Shown: positions 27,006-35,971, counted from the stretch's first letter. The stretch: DNA of 64,000 bases from Bacteroidales bacterium (GCA_900766975.1 CAAFXO010000038.1:1-64000), one strand, 5' to 3'. Notes: generated by a model not told the origin, from the letters alone. Numbers and translations: made by a program.

Positions 27006-27134
27006 TTATTTTTCTTTCTGTTTGACTTGATGATGGTGTCCACAACCATGCCGCCGCGACCCCCGTAGACCGCCGAGATACATCAGCGCTATCGAGATGC
27101 CCACAAGCAGTATTATCAATATCGTCAATTTCAT
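27006..27134 (-). CDS. 42-residue single-pass membrane protein
   Basis: Read directly from the sequence: ATG at 27132-27134, TAA at 27006-27008. It encodes one strong transmembrane helix (MKLTILIILLVGISIALMYL) followed by GGLRGSRRHGCGHHH and a Lys/Gln-rich end. It is 16 bp upstream of the OmpH-like gene on the same strand, so the two are probably co-transcribed. The Cys/His tail could bind metal, and the layout vaguely recalls NqrM-type small proteins, but I would not assign it. Real-gene status rests on the sharp hydrophobic pattern and the tight spacing. Confidence 0.6.
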   Translation of the reverse strand: MKLTILIILLVGISIALMYLGGLRGSRRHGCGHHHQVKQKEK

Positions 27135-27366
27135 GTCGCGATACTCGGTTGGTGGCTGTTATGGATAGACCATTCCACGTTTTATCCGCAAATTTAGTGA
27201 TTTTTTCTTAATTCGTAACGTTATATGCAAATATTTTGTTAACTTTGGAGGATTTGTGAGCCGTCGAGCGGTTTTTTACCCCTGTCGGACACTCTTCTGC
27301 AGCGTATTCGCACTTGCGGTGTGATGCTCGTATCTGTGTGTGTAAATCCCTAAATCATTATATATT

Positions 27367-28824
27367 ATGGAAGTTAAAGACCTTAAACCTGAATTAATTT
27401 GGAAGTGTTTCGATGAAGTAACCAAAGTTCCTCGTCCTTCACGCCATGAAGAAAAAATCAGAGCGTTCCTCCTCAAGTTTGCCGCCGACCATGGCGTTGA
27501 GGCTAAGACCGACGCTGTGGGCAATGTCGTAATGCGTCGCCCCGCCACTCCCGGATATGAGAATGCTCCCGTCGTTGTGCTCCAAGGTCACATGGATATG
27601 GTGGCTGAGAAGAACAATGATGTCAATCATGACTTTATGAACGATCCTATCGATACTTATATCGATGGCGATTGGGTGAAGGCTCGCGGCACTACTCTGG
27701 GCGCTGACAATGGTATCGGCGTCGCTGCTGCCATGGCTGCTATGATCGATCCCGACTTGATCCATGGTCCTCTCGAAGCTCTCTTTACCGTCAATGAGGA
27801 AATCGGCCTCGAAGGCGCTGAAAACCTCGGCGAGGGTATGATCACAGGATCTATCCTCCTCAATATGGACTCTGAGGATGATGGCGAGATCTTCGTGGGT
27901 TGCGCCGGCGGTATCGACACTACTGCCGATTTCGAGTATCAACGCAGCTTCTCCCCCGAGAATTTCGTATATATGCGCGTTGCTGTCAAGGGGCTCCTCG
28001 GCGGCCACTCCGGCTCCGATATCAACCTCGGCCGCGCCAACGCCAATAAGATCATCGCCCGCTTCATCTGGGAGTGCTCGCAGAAGTGGGATATCACCGT
28101 GGCTGAAATCTCCGGCGGTAACCTCCGCAATGCAATCCCCCGCGAGGCTTGCGCCCTATTCGGTGTCCATAGCGACCATAGCGAGGAACTCAAGTCTTAC
28201 CTCCAAAAGTATTATGAGGATATCAAGAATGAGTTCAAGGGTATCGAGCCCGCGATGGAGTTCTCCATCGAAGCTTGCGAACGCCCCGAGTATTGCATCG
28301 ATTCGCGCACTTCTCTCGCTCTGATCCGCGCCATCTATTCCGCTCCTCATGGTGTCTACTCGATGAGCCGCGACATCGAAGGCCTCGTCGAAACTTCGAC
28401 CAACCTCGCCGCTGTCAAGATGATCGACGATAATATCGTGCGCATCACCACCTCTCAGCGCTCTTCTGTCGAAAGCCGCAAGGAGGATATCGCCGGTCAG
28501 GTTGAAGCTCATTTCCAACTCGCCGGTGCTAAGGTGTCGCATAGCGACGGTTACCCCGGCTGGGCCCCCAACATGGAGTCGCCTATCATGAAGATCGCCG
28601 CTGACGCTTACGAAGAACTCTTCGGCGTTAAGCCCGCCATCAAGGCTATCCACGCCGGACTCGAGTGCGGCCTCTTCCTCACCAAGAATCCTCACCTCGA
28701 CATGGTCAGCTTCGGCCCTACCATGACCGGTGTCCATTCTCCCGATGAGAAACTATATATCCCCACTGTCGAGAAGTTCTGGCAACATCTCGCTCGCATC
28801 CTCGAAAAAGTAGCTAAATCATGA
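27367..28824 (+). CDS. pepD: Aminoacyl-histidine dipeptidase / cytosol non-specific dipeptidase
   Basis: 485 residues, M20 family. Metal-binding and catalytic landmarks: GHMDMV (His/Asp near 74-78), GADNGIG (bridging Asp near 116), NEEIGLEGA (Glu-Glu near 147), and a C-terminal GLECGLF with a His in the preceding IHAG. The dimerisation lid domain lies in the middle. It hydrolyses dipeptides, including Xaa-His, in the cytoplasm. A likely -7 element TAACTTTG is at 27240-27247. Its stop overlaps the start of the next gene (ATGA), and a paralogue follows after that gene. Confidence 0.94.
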   Translation: MEVKDLKPELIWKCFDEVTKVPRPSRHEEKIRAFLLKFAADHGVEAKTDAVGNVVMRRPATPGYENAPVVVLQGHMDMVAEKNNDVNHDFMNDPIDTYIDGDWVKARGTTLGADNGIGVAAAMAAMIDPDLIHGPLEALFTVNEEIGLEGAENLGEGMITGSILLNMDSEDDGEIFVGCAGGIDTTADFEYQRSFSPENFVYMRVAVKGLLGGHSGSDINLGRANANKIIARFIWECSQKWDITVAEISGGNLRNAIPREACALFGVHSDHSEELKSYLQKYYEDIKNEFKGIEPAMEFSIEACERPEYCIDSRTSLALIRAIYSAPHGVYSMSRDIEGLVETSTNLAAVKMIDDNIVRITTSQRSSVESRKEDIAGQVEAHFQLAGAKVSHSDGYPGWAPNMESPIMKIAADAYEELFGVKPAIKAIHAGLECGLFLTKNPHLDMVSFGPTMTGVHSPDEKLYIPTVEKFWQHLARILEKVAKS

Positions 28825-29612
28825 AATTTTCCGCAATACTCCTCCTGTCCTCGCTCGTGGGGACAGGAGTAGCTTGCGGTCAGTCTAACAATAGCAAAAT
28901 ATCTTCTTCTTCGCTTGACTCGATCCCGCAAGCCCGGACTGATTCTCTCTCCCTCTCTGTAGCTCCGCTCCCGTTCGATTCGATCGCCGTAAATTATATG
29001 CCGATCGATTCGATACCCGATGCCGATAAGGAGATCCGCTATGATAGCCTCTCGGATGAGGATTTCGAGATCGTGGCGCGTGAACTCGATGTCGAAGTGG
29101 CTGCCATCAAGGCTGTGGTCCAGATCGAAGCCGGCAAGGCTATGAAGGGTTTCCTCGCCCCCGGAGTGCCAATCATCAATTTCGACGCTTCGATGTATCG
29201 AGCTTACGCTCATAAGGCTAAAAATAAAAAGGGTGACCCCAACGCCAAGGTGCCCCAAGGTCTCTCCGGATATGGCCTCCGTGAGTGGCAACAACTCGTG
29301 GCGCATCGCAAGAAAAATTACGACGGTGCGAATATGGGCACTTTCTGGGGTATGTTCCAGATCGGTGGCTTCAATTATAAGATTTGCGGCTGTGAGTCGG
29401 TCGATGAGTTCGTCGAACTGATGTCTAAGTCGGAGTTCGCTCAACTCGAACTCTTCGCCCGACTTATCGTCAACACCGGTATGATCAAGGACCTGAAAAC
29501 CAAAAATTGGGCAGGCTTCGCTCGCCGTTATAATGGCGCAAGCTATAAGCGACGCGGGTATCACACCAAGATGGCTGCAGCCTATCAGAAGTTTAAGGCG
29601 CAAGAGAAGTAG
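28821..29612 (+). CDS. N-acetylmuramidase family protein (DUF3380/PF11860-like), exported
   Basis: 263 residues. The N-terminus (hydrophobic, then TGVACGQ) is a signal peptide, possibly a lipobox at Cys 19. A Ser/Asp-rich linker (20-70) leads to VEVAAIKAVVQIEAGKAMKGFL near 90-112, the entry of muramidase domains with the candidate catalytic Glu in QIEAG. The second family motif, usually ILFERH, reads here as IINFDASMY, an E-to-D type change. MGTFWGMFQIGGFNYKICGC and a helical end complete the domain. Start overlaps pepD by 4 bp (ATGA), so translation is coupled. It would cleave peptidoglycan sugars, while the flanking dipeptidases could use released peptides. Confidence 0.75.
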   Translation: MKFSAILLLSSLVGTGVACGQSNNSKISSSSLDSIPQARTDSLSLSVAPLPFDSIAVNYMPIDSIPDADKEIRYDSLSDEDFEIVARELDVEVAAIKAVVQIEAGKAMKGFLAPGVPIINFDASMYRAYAHKAKNKKGDPNAKVPQGLSGYGLREWQQLVAHRKKNYDGANMGTFWGMFQIGGFNYKICGCESVDEFVELMSKSEFAQLELFARLIVNTGMIKDLKTKNWAGFARRYNGASYKRRGYHTKMAAAYQKFKAQEK

Positions 29613-29658
29613 TAATATTAGAGCTTAATCACAAACACATTTTTTCTCCTTATTATAT

Positions 29659-31113
29659 ATGAAGATTTCTGATCTCAATCCTAAAGTAGTGTGGAGCATT
29701 TTCGAGGAGATCACCCGGGTGCCCCGCCCGACACATCATCTCGACAAGATGAAGGATTTCCTCGTAGATTGGGCTAAGCGTCACAACCTCGAAGTCGACA
29801 CCGACGAGGTGGGCAATGTAGTGATGAGAGCACCCGCCACTCCCGGTCATGAGGATGCTCCGACCATCATCCTTCAGGGTCATCAGGATATGGTGGCTGA
29901 GAAGAATCCCGATGTGGAGCATGATTTCCTCAACGATCCGATTCAGGCATACGTAGACGGCGAGTGGGTGAGAGCTCGTGGCACTACCTTAGGTGGCGAT
30001 AACGGTTTGGGTTGCGCCACTGCCATGGCGGCTCTGATCGACCCCGATTTGGTGCATGGCCCTCTCGAGGCTCTTCTCACTGTCGATGAGGAGCAGGGTC
30101 TTATCGGCGCCAATGGCATCCAAAAAGGCTTCGTCAAGGGTACAATCCTCCTCAATCTCGATTCGGAGGAGATGGGATCGCTCGTGATCGGTTGCGCCGG
30201 CGGTAAGGTGACTCAATGCTCGCTGCCGCTGAATTATGTGGCTGCTCCCGCTGATGCCGCATGGTTCGAAGTGGCTCTCGGCGGTCTCCGCGGCGGACAC
30301 TCCGGCATGGATATCGGTCTGGGCCTCGCCAATGCCAACGGCCAGTTGGCTCGCTTCTTGTGGCAAACCAATCAGTCGATACCCTTGCAAGTCGCGGATT
30401 TCTCCGGCGGCGGCCTTGCCAATGCCATCCCTCGCGATGCCAGGGCTCGCGTCTGCGTTGATTGCAAGAATGCAGAGGCTTTCGCCAAGGCTGTAACTGA
30501 CTTCTCCGCAACTCTCCATGCCGAGTTCGATGTTATCGAAAACCCCGATTTCTCGTTCGCTGCCACTCCCTGCGATCCGGCTCCCGAGATCATCGACCCC
30601 GCTCAGGCGAGACTCTTAGTGTCGGCTATATTCGCTTGTCCCAATGGCGTGCAAAATATGTCGCATGCCATCCCCGGTCTGATCGAAACCTCCGACAATC
30701 TCGCTTCAGTCAAAATCTCTGACGAGAAGGTGGCGCTCATCACCATCCATCAGCGCTCGTCGGTAGACTCCCGTCGTGATGAAATCGCCGACCGTGTCAG
30801 CGCCATCTTCTCTTCGATCGGCGCTACCGTTGCTTTCGATGACGCTTATGTCGGCTGGGAACCAAACCCCAACTCCCGAGTCCTTAACGTCGCCAAGGAG
30901 TGCCATAATCGCCTCTTCGGCGCCGACCCCAAAGTCGAAGCTCTCCACGCAGGCCTCGAGTGCGGCCTATTCCTCGAGAAGATGCCTTATCTCGATATGA
31001 TCAGCATGGGACCAACACTCAAGGATATCCACTCACCGGGTGAGAAGGCAAATATCAAGAGCGTTGAGCTGTCATATAGACTCCTCAAGGAGATCCTCAA
31101 AGATCTCGCCTGA
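29659..31113 (+). CDS. pepD: Second aminoacyl-histidine dipeptidase paralogue
   Basis: 484 residues, same M20 family and clearly a paralogue of the pepD 850 bp upstream (both begin MxxxDLxPxxxW). Landmarks: GHQDMV in place of GHMDMV, GGDNGLG, DEEQGLIGA (first acidic residue Asp rather than Asn), and GLECGLF near the end. Two cytosolic dipeptidases around a muramidase suggest a peptidoglycan- or peptide-scavenging cluster, although that is inference from order alone. It is followed by a terminator that also overlaps the next promoter. Confidence 0.93.
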   Translation: MKISDLNPKVVWSIFEEITRVPRPTHHLDKMKDFLVDWAKRHNLEVDTDEVGNVVMRAPATPGHEDAPTIILQGHQDMVAEKNPDVEHDFLNDPIQAYVDGEWVRARGTTLGGDNGLGCATAMAALIDPDLVHGPLEALLTVDEEQGLIGANGIQKGFVKGTILLNLDSEEMGSLVIGCAGGKVTQCSLPLNYVAAPADAAWFEVALGGLRGGHSGMDIGLGLANANGQLARFLWQTNQSIPLQVADFSGGGLANAIPRDARARVCVDCKNAEAFAKAVTDFSATLHAEFDVIENPDFSFAATPCDPAPEIIDPAQARLLVSAIFACPNGVQNMSHAIPGLIETSDNLASVKISDEKVALITIHQRSSVDSRRDEIADRVSAIFSSIGATVAFDDAYVGWEPNPNSRVLNVAKECHNRLFGADPKVEALHAGLECGLFLEKMPYLDMISMGPTLKDIHSPGEKANIKSVELSYRLLKEILKDLA

Positions 31114-31145
31114 TCGACTCAATACACATCACATTTCATATCAAA

Positions 31146-31180
31146 TCTATCCTTCATTTTGGAGGATAGATTTTTTTTTG
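31146..31180 (+). terminator. Terminator of the pepD cluster, overlapping the glmS promoter
   Basis: TCTATCC pairs with GGATAGA around TTCATTTTGGA (31146-31170), followed by nine T (31171-31179). The -33 element of glmS lies in the loop. Confidence 0.75.
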
Positions 31181-31188
31181 TAATTTTG
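31158..31188 (+). promoter_or_regulatory. Promoter of glmS
   Basis: TTTG (31158-31161), 19-bp spacer, TAATTTTG (31181-31188). The leader to the ATG at 31336 is about 140 nt. I see no glmS-ribozyme-like structure in it. Confidence 0.7.
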
Positions 31189-31335
31189 CGTATTATTCGG
31201 TATCGGACTTATACTGTTTTTTTGCTTCTAAAAGAACATTCCCGGTTCGATTTTTATATCTTTTGGCTCTCTTTTTGCCGCTCCCGGTGGCATTTTGTTA
31301 TAGCCTGATATCAGTTTTAATTCTATTTATTTTCT

Positions 31336-33180
31336 ATGTGTGGAATAGTTGGTTATCTCGGTGATGGTAATGTCTATGACATCCTGATTAAGGGTCTTCA
31401 CCGTCTCGAGTATCGCGGATATGATAGCGCCGGCGTGGCGCTGGTCGATGGTGATGGTAAGATCTGTGTCTTTAAGGCCAAAGGCAAGGTGAGCAATCTC
31501 GAAGCTTTCTGCGCCCAAAAGAATACTGATGCCAAGGTCGGTATCGCCCATACTCGGTGGGCTACACATGGCGAGCCATCCGACACCAATGCCCATCCCC
31601 ATTTCAGCGGCGATGGTAATATCGCTATCGTCCATAATGGCACGATCGAAAATTATAAGCTCCTCAAGGATGCCCTGATCCAACATGGATGTCAGTTCTA
31701 TTCCGACACTGACACCGAGGTGCTCGCGCAGCTTATCGAGTATGTCCGCGTTACCAACAATTGCTCGCTCCTCTCTGCCGTGCGCCAGGCTCTCAACCAG
31801 GTGATCGGCGCTTACGCCATCGCTGTGGTCGAAAAGAATAACCCCGACACCATCATCGCAGCCCGTCAGAGCAGCCCATTGGTGATCGGTATCGGCGATG
31901 GTGAGTATTTCCTCGCTTCGGATGCAACACCCTTCGTAGAGTACACCAATGAGTGCGTCTACCTCAAGGATGGCGAAATCGCTGAAGTGCGACGCGGCGA
32001 ACCTCTCAAGATTACTACTCTCGACAATGAGGAGGCTGAAATCGATATCACCAAACTCGAAATGTCAATCTCTCAACTCGAGAAGGGTGGATACCCCCAT
32101 TTTATGCTCAAGGAGATCTTCGAACAGCCCGATACCCTGCGCGATTGCATCCGTGGCAGAGTAGTGGAAAATGGCACCCGTATCATCCTCAATGGTGTCA
32201 ATGATAATAAAGAGAAGTTCCTTGATGCCAAGCGTATCATCATCGTGGCGTGCGGCACTTCCTGGCATGCCGGTCTCCTGGGCCGCTATCTCCTCCAGGA
32301 TATGTGCCGGATCCCCGTAGAAGTGGAGTATGCAAGTGAGTTCCGATATTCCAATCCTATTATATATAAGGATGACGTGGTGATAGCCATCTCTCAGAGT
32401 GGCGAGACCGCCGATACACTCGCCGCTATCCAGATCGCCAAGGAGGCCGGAGCTTTCGTGTTCGGCATCAGCAATGTGGTCGGCAGTTCGATCCCTCGCG
32501 AGACTTACTCCGGATGCTATATCCATGTCGGCCCCGAGATCGGCGTCGCCTCTACCAAGGCTTTCACCGGTCAGGTTATGGTGCTTACTCTCCTCGCGCT
32601 CTCCATCGCTCAGCTCCGTGGCACACTCAGCCCCGAGGAAATCGCTGAAGTCGGTAAGCATATCCTCAAGATCCCCGATTATGTCGAGACTGTGCTCAAA
32701 CTCAACGATAAGATCGAACGCCTCTCTCTGATCTTTACATACGCTCGCAATTTCCTCTACCTCGGTCGCGGATACAGCTATCCCGTGGCTCTCGAAGGGG
32801 CTCTCAAACTTAAGGAAATATCCTATATACATGCCGAAGGATATCCGGCGGCTGAGATGAAACATGGCCCCATCGCTCTGATCGACCAGGAGATGCCTAC
32901 GGTCATCATCGCTCCGCAGGACCACCTCTATGAGAAGATCGTCAGCAATGTGCAGCAAGTCAAAGCACGTGGCGGCAACATCCTCGCTATAGTCAACGAA
33001 GGAGACACCGTGATCAGCAACCTGGCTGACCATGTGCTCGAAGTGCCGGTGATGCCGGAGTGCCTGACTCCCATCATCACTTCCGTGCCTCTCCAGCTCC
33101 TCTCTTATTATATCGCCATCAACAAGGGTAAAGATGTCGATATGCCCCGCAATCTCGCCAAGTCAGTGACAGTAGAGTAG
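31336..33180 (+). CDS. glmS: Glutamine--fructose-6-phosphate aminotransferase (isomerizing)
   Basis: 614 residues. Begins MCGIVGYLG, so Cys 2 is the N-terminal nucleophile of the glutaminase domain; TRWATHGEPSDTNAHPH is the glutamine site. Two SIS domains follow (VACGTSWHAGLLGRYLL and SQSGETADTLAAI in the first; AEMKHGPIALID in the second), and the enzyme ends LAKSVTVE as usual. It makes glucosamine-6-phosphate, the entry to peptidoglycan and LPS amino sugars, in the cytoplasm. Monocistronic, with its own promoter. Confidence 0.97.
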   Translation: MCGIVGYLGDGNVYDILIKGLHRLEYRGYDSAGVALVDGDGKICVFKAKGKVSNLEAFCAQKNTDAKVGIAHTRWATHGEPSDTNAHPHFSGDGNIAIVHNGTIENYKLLKDALIQHGCQFYSDTDTEVLAQLIEYVRVTNNCSLLSAVRQALNQVIGAYAIAVVEKNNPDTIIAARQSSPLVIGIGDGEYFLASDATPFVEYTNECVYLKDGEIAEVRRGEPLKITTLDNEEAEIDITKLEMSISQLEKGGYPHFMLKEIFEQPDTLRDCIRGRVVENGTRIILNGVNDNKEKFLDAKRIIIVACGTSWHAGLLGRYLLQDMCRIPVEVEYASEFRYSNPIIYKDDVVIAISQSGETADTLAAIQIAKEAGAFVFGISNVVGSSIPRETYSGCYIHVGPEIGVASTKAFTGQVMVLTLLALSIAQLRGTLSPEEIAEVGKHILKIPDYVETVLKLNDKIERLSLIFTYARNFLYLGRGYSYPVALEGALKLKEISYIHAEGYPAAEMKHGPIALIDQEMPTVIIAPQDHLYEKIVSNVQQVKARGGNILAIVNEGDTVISNLADHVLEVPVMPECLTPIITSVPLQLLSYYIAINKGKDVDMPRNLAKSVTVE

Positions 33181-33310
33181 TGCCCCCGGCTTTGCGAGCC
33201 ATTTCTCCTCTCCGACCTCCTCTCCGACCCCATTTTGGCGGAATAAATACTCTTTTATCCCCCTTTGTGGAAAGATAAAGCAAAAAATATGAAATTTTTT
33301 TGACCGATTG

Positions 33311-33342
33311 CTTGCAAACATCAAAAATAAGTTATACCTTTG
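33311..33342 (+). promoter_or_regulatory. Promoter of the tRNA-tuf operon
   Basis: CTTG (33311-33314), 20-bp spacer, TACCTTTG (33335-33342), about 35 bp before the first tRNA. Confidence 0.75.
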
Positions 33343-33383
33343 CACTCGAAATTCGCTAAAACATTGTTTAGCCCATTTCAAAA

Positions 33384-33457
33384 GCCTCTTTAGCTCAGTT
33401 GGCCAGAGCACGTGATTTGTAATCTCGGGGTCGTTGGTTCGAATCCGACAAGAGGCT
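33384..33457 (+). tRNA. tRNA-Thr (anticodon TGT)
   Basis: Acceptor GCCTCTT pairs with AAGAGGC; the anticodon loop is TTGTAAT and the T-loop GGTTCGAATCC. No encoded CCA. First of four tRNAs ahead of tuf. Confidence 0.93.
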
Positions 33458-33470
33458 CTCCAAAATCCTC

Positions 33471-33553
33471 GGGTGGATACCAGAGTGGCCAAATGGGGCA
33501 GACTGTAAATCTGCTGGCTTATGCCTTCGGTGGTTCGAATCCATCTCCACCCA
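33471..33553 (+). tRNA. tRNA-Tyr (anticodon GTA)
   Basis: GGGTGGA pairs with TCCACCC; the anticodon arm GCAGACTGTAAATCTGC reads GTA, and the long variable arm is as expected for tRNA-Tyr. 83 nt, no encoded CCA. Confidence 0.93.
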
Positions 33554-33560
33554 CTCCCAC

Positions 33561-33633
33561 GCGGAAGTAGCTCAGTTGGTAGAGCATTAGCCTTCCAAGC
33601 TAAGGGTCGCGAGTTCGAACCTCGTCTTCCGCT
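33561..33633 (+). tRNA. tRNA-Gly (anticodon TCC)
   Basis: GCGGAAG pairs with CTTCCGC; the anticodon loop CTTCCAA reads TCC. 73 nt. Confidence 0.93.
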
Positions 33634-33647
33634 CAAACAAGACATTT

Positions 33648-33719
<72 letters not shown>

Positions 33720-33784
33720 CAACTTTCATCCCTCTCCTCGAGAAGGTAAAAATATCAATAAACTCAAAATAATAGCACAAAACT

Positions 33785-34972
33785 ATGGCTAAAGAAAAAT
33801 TCGAAAGAACCAAACCGCATGTGAACATCGGTACAATCGGTCACGTTGACCACGGTAAGACTACTCTTACTGCTGCTATCACTAAGGTGCTCGCAGAGCA
33901 AGGTCTTTCCGAACTCCGTTCATTCGATTCTATCGACAACGCTCCCGAAGAGAAAGAGCGTGGTATTACTATCAACACTGCTCACGTTGAGTATCAGACT
34001 GCTAACCGTCACTACGCTCACGTTGACTGCCCCGGACACGCCGACTATGTGAAGAACATGGTTACCGGTGCTGCTCAGATGGACGGCGCTATCATCGTAG
34101 TTGCCGCTACTGACGGTCCGATGCCCCAGACTCGCGAACACATCCTTCTCGCTCGCCAGGTGAACGTTCCTCGTCTCGTCGTTTTCATGAACAAGTGCGA
34201 CCAAGTTGATGACGAAGAAATGCTCGAACTCGTTGAGATGGATATGCGCGACCTCCTTTCTCAATACGAATATGATGGCGACAATACTCCTATCATCCGC
34301 GGCTCTGCTCTCGGTGCCCTCGAAGGCGATCCCAAGTGGGTGGCTAAGGTAATGGAGCTTATGGATGCTGTCGACACTTGGATTCCCCTTCCTCCCCGTG
34401 ACGTGGATAAGCCCTTCCTTATGCCTGTTGAGGACGTGTTCTCTATCACAGGTCGTGGTACTGTGGCTACCGGTCGTATCGAAGCCGGCCGCGTGAAAGT
34501 CGGTGACGAAGTTCAAATCCTCGGCCTCGGCGCTGACAAGAAGTCTGTCGTTACCGGTGTCGAAATGTTCCGCAAGATCCTCGATGAGGGTGAAGCCGGC
34601 GATAACGTAGGTCTCCTCCTCCGTGGTATCGATAAGGACGAAATCAAGCGTGGTATGGTTATCTGCCACCCCGGTCAGGTTAAACCTCACGATCACTTCA
34701 AGGCTCAAGTCTACATCCTTAAGAAGGAAGAGGGCGGCCGCCACACTCCTTTCCACAACAAGTATCGTCCTCAGTTCTACATCCGTACTCTCGACGTTAC
34801 CGGTGAGATCTCTCTCCCCGAAGGTGTTGAGATGGTGATGCCCGGCGATAACGTGGAAATCGAAGTTAAGCTCATCACTCCCGTAGCTATGGACAATGGT
34901 CTCCGTTTCGCTATCCGCGAAGGTGGTCGCACCGTTGGTTCCGGTCAGATTACTAAAGTGATCGACGACTAA
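33785..34972 (+). CDS. tuf: Elongation factor Tu
   Basis: 395 residues. G1 GHVDHGKT (about 20-27), G3 DCPGHADY, G4 NKCD, then beta-barrel domains 2 and 3 to the end (GGRTVGSGQITKVIDD). It delivers aminoacyl-tRNA to the ribosome. It sits directly after a four-tRNA cluster and before tRNA-Trp and secE, the order conserved in many bacteria. The high use of C-ending favoured codons fits a very highly expressed gene. Confidence 0.98.
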   Translation: MAKEKFERTKPHVNIGTIGHVDHGKTTLTAAITKVLAEQGLSELRSFDSIDNAPEEKERGITINTAHVEYQTANRHYAHVDCPGHADYVKNMVTGAAQMDGAIIVVAATDGPMPQTREHILLARQVNVPRLVVFMNKCDQVDDEEMLELVEMDMRDLLSQYEYDGDNTPIIRGSALGALEGDPKWVAKVMELMDAVDTWIPLPPRDVDKPFLMPVEDVFSITGRGTVATGRIEAGRVKVGDEVQILGLGADKKSVVTGVEMFRKILDEGEAGDNVGLLLRGIDKDEIKRGMVICHPGQVKPHDHFKAQVYILKKEEGGRHTPFHNKYRPQFYIRTLDVTGEISLPEGVEMVMPGDNVEIEVKLITPVAMDNGLRFAIREGGRTVGSGQITKVIDD

Positions 34973-35000
34973 TCTTGCACTAAATCCTAATCTCTAATAT

Positions 35001-35030
35001 AGGGGAGTTTTCACTCCTGAAAACTCCCCT
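35001..35030 (+). promoter_or_regulatory. Perfect hairpin between tuf and tRNA-Trp without a U-run
   Basis: AGGGGAGTTTTCA (35001-35013) pairs perfectly with TGAAAACTCCCCT (35018-35030) around CTCC. The sequence that follows (AACACA) is not T-rich, so partial termination or an RNA-processing site is more likely than a full stop. Confidence 0.65.
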
Positions 35031-35035
35031 AACAC

Positions 35036-35108
35036 ACGGGAATAGCTCAGTTGGTAGAGCACCGGTCTCCAAAACCGGGTGTCGAGAGTTCGAGTCTTTC
35101 TTCCCGTG
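35036..35108 (+). tRNA. tRNA-Trp (anticodon CCA)
   Basis: ACGGGAA pairs with TTCCCGT; the anticodon loop TCTCCAAAA reads CCA. 73 nt. It lies 17 bp before secE, so the mRNA must be processed to free it. Confidence 0.93.
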
Positions 35109-35125
35109 CTAATTTTTTGAAAACA

Positions 35126-35317
35126 ATGAAATTATTCAAGGATATCAAAGAATCTTATAACGAACTCGTTTATAAGGTTTCTTGGCCATCTCAGAAGGCC
35201 CTTATCAATAGCGCAGTGCTCGTGTTGATTGCTTCCATCATTTTAGCACTTTTCATCTGGGCTGTCGATAAGATCTTCTCTTTGCTGATGGAATTAATCT
35301 ATAGTTTAAACTTCTAA
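35126..35317 (+). CDS. secE: Preprotein translocase subunit SecE
   Basis: 63 residues, the short single-helix form. MKLFKDIKESYNELVYKVSWPS holds the conserved VSWPS amphipathic part, followed by one transmembrane helix (about 30-52). A longer frame reaches back into tRNA-Trp, so the ATG at 35126 is the start. SecE clamps SecY in the inner-membrane translocon. Followed 21 bp later by nusG. Confidence 0.95.
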   Translation: MKLFKDIKESYNELVYKVSWPSQKALINSAVLVLIASIILALFIWAVDKIFSLLMELIYSLNF

Positions 35318-35338
35318 TACTTTCTAACGCGGATTTCA

Positions 35339-35896
35339 ATGGCTGATGCTGATGTAAAAAAATGCTGGTATGTCCTCCGTGCCATCTCCGGTAAGGAGGC
35401 TAAAGTCAAGGAAGTCCTTGACGCAGCTATCAAAAATACAGACCTCGGTCTCTACGTCGAGCAGGTGTTGATCCCCACGCAGAAGGTATTTACCACTCGC
35501 AATGGCAAGAAGGTGATTAAGGAGAAAAACCTCTTCCCCGGTTATGTCTTCGTCGAAGCGCAGCTCACCGGTGAAGTGCAGTATGAACTCCGCAACACCA
35601 GCAATGTCATCGATTTTTTGCGCGGTCGCGCTAAAAATAGTGACCCTATGCCACTCCGCGAGGCTGAGGTGAGAAGAATGCTGGGCGTCGCTGATGAGGT
35701 AGTCGCTACCATCGATGAGACTGTAGAAAATTATCTTGTCGGTGAACCTGTCAAGGTTACTGCCGGTCCTTTCTCAGGATTCTCCGGTGTAATCAAAGAG
35801 GTTAATTCCGAGCGAAGAAAGATTAAGGTCGAGGTCAAAATATTTGGCCGCGGCACTGATCTTGAGCTGGAATATTCCCAGGTCGAAAAAGAATAA
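35339..35896 (+). CDS. nusG: Transcription termination/antitermination factor NusG
   Basis: 185 residues. N-terminal NGN domain (WYVLRAISGKEAKVKEVLD, then NLFPGYVFVEA) and C-terminal KOW domain (VTAGPFSGFSGVIKEVNSERRKIKVEV). Couples RNA polymerase with ribosome or Rho. Part of the secE-nusG-rplKAJL-rpoBC block. Confidence 0.97.
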   Translation: MADADVKKCWYVLRAISGKEAKVKEVLDAAIKNTDLGLYVEQVLIPTQKVFTTRNGKKVIKEKNLFPGYVFVEAQLTGEVQYELRNTSNVIDFLRGRAKNSDPMPLREAEVRRMLGVADEVVATIDETVENYLVGEPVKVTAGPFSGFSGVIKEVNSERRKIKVEVKIFGRGTDLELEYSQVEKE

Positions 35897-35971
35897 GCCC
35901 GATGGTTATGTTACGGACCTAAGGTATGTGAGTTCGACTAAATCTACAAATCATTTTAACAAAGTAGAACA

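Noticed and set aside
26990..27049. 20-codon N-terminal extension of the OmpH-like protein
   Set aside because: It overlaps the upstream small gene and would bury the lipoprotein signal that starts at MKKTTRN.
31189..31335. glmS ribozyme or riboswitch in the glmS leader
   Set aside because: No matching conserved core or pseudoknot pattern could be traced in this AT-rich leader.
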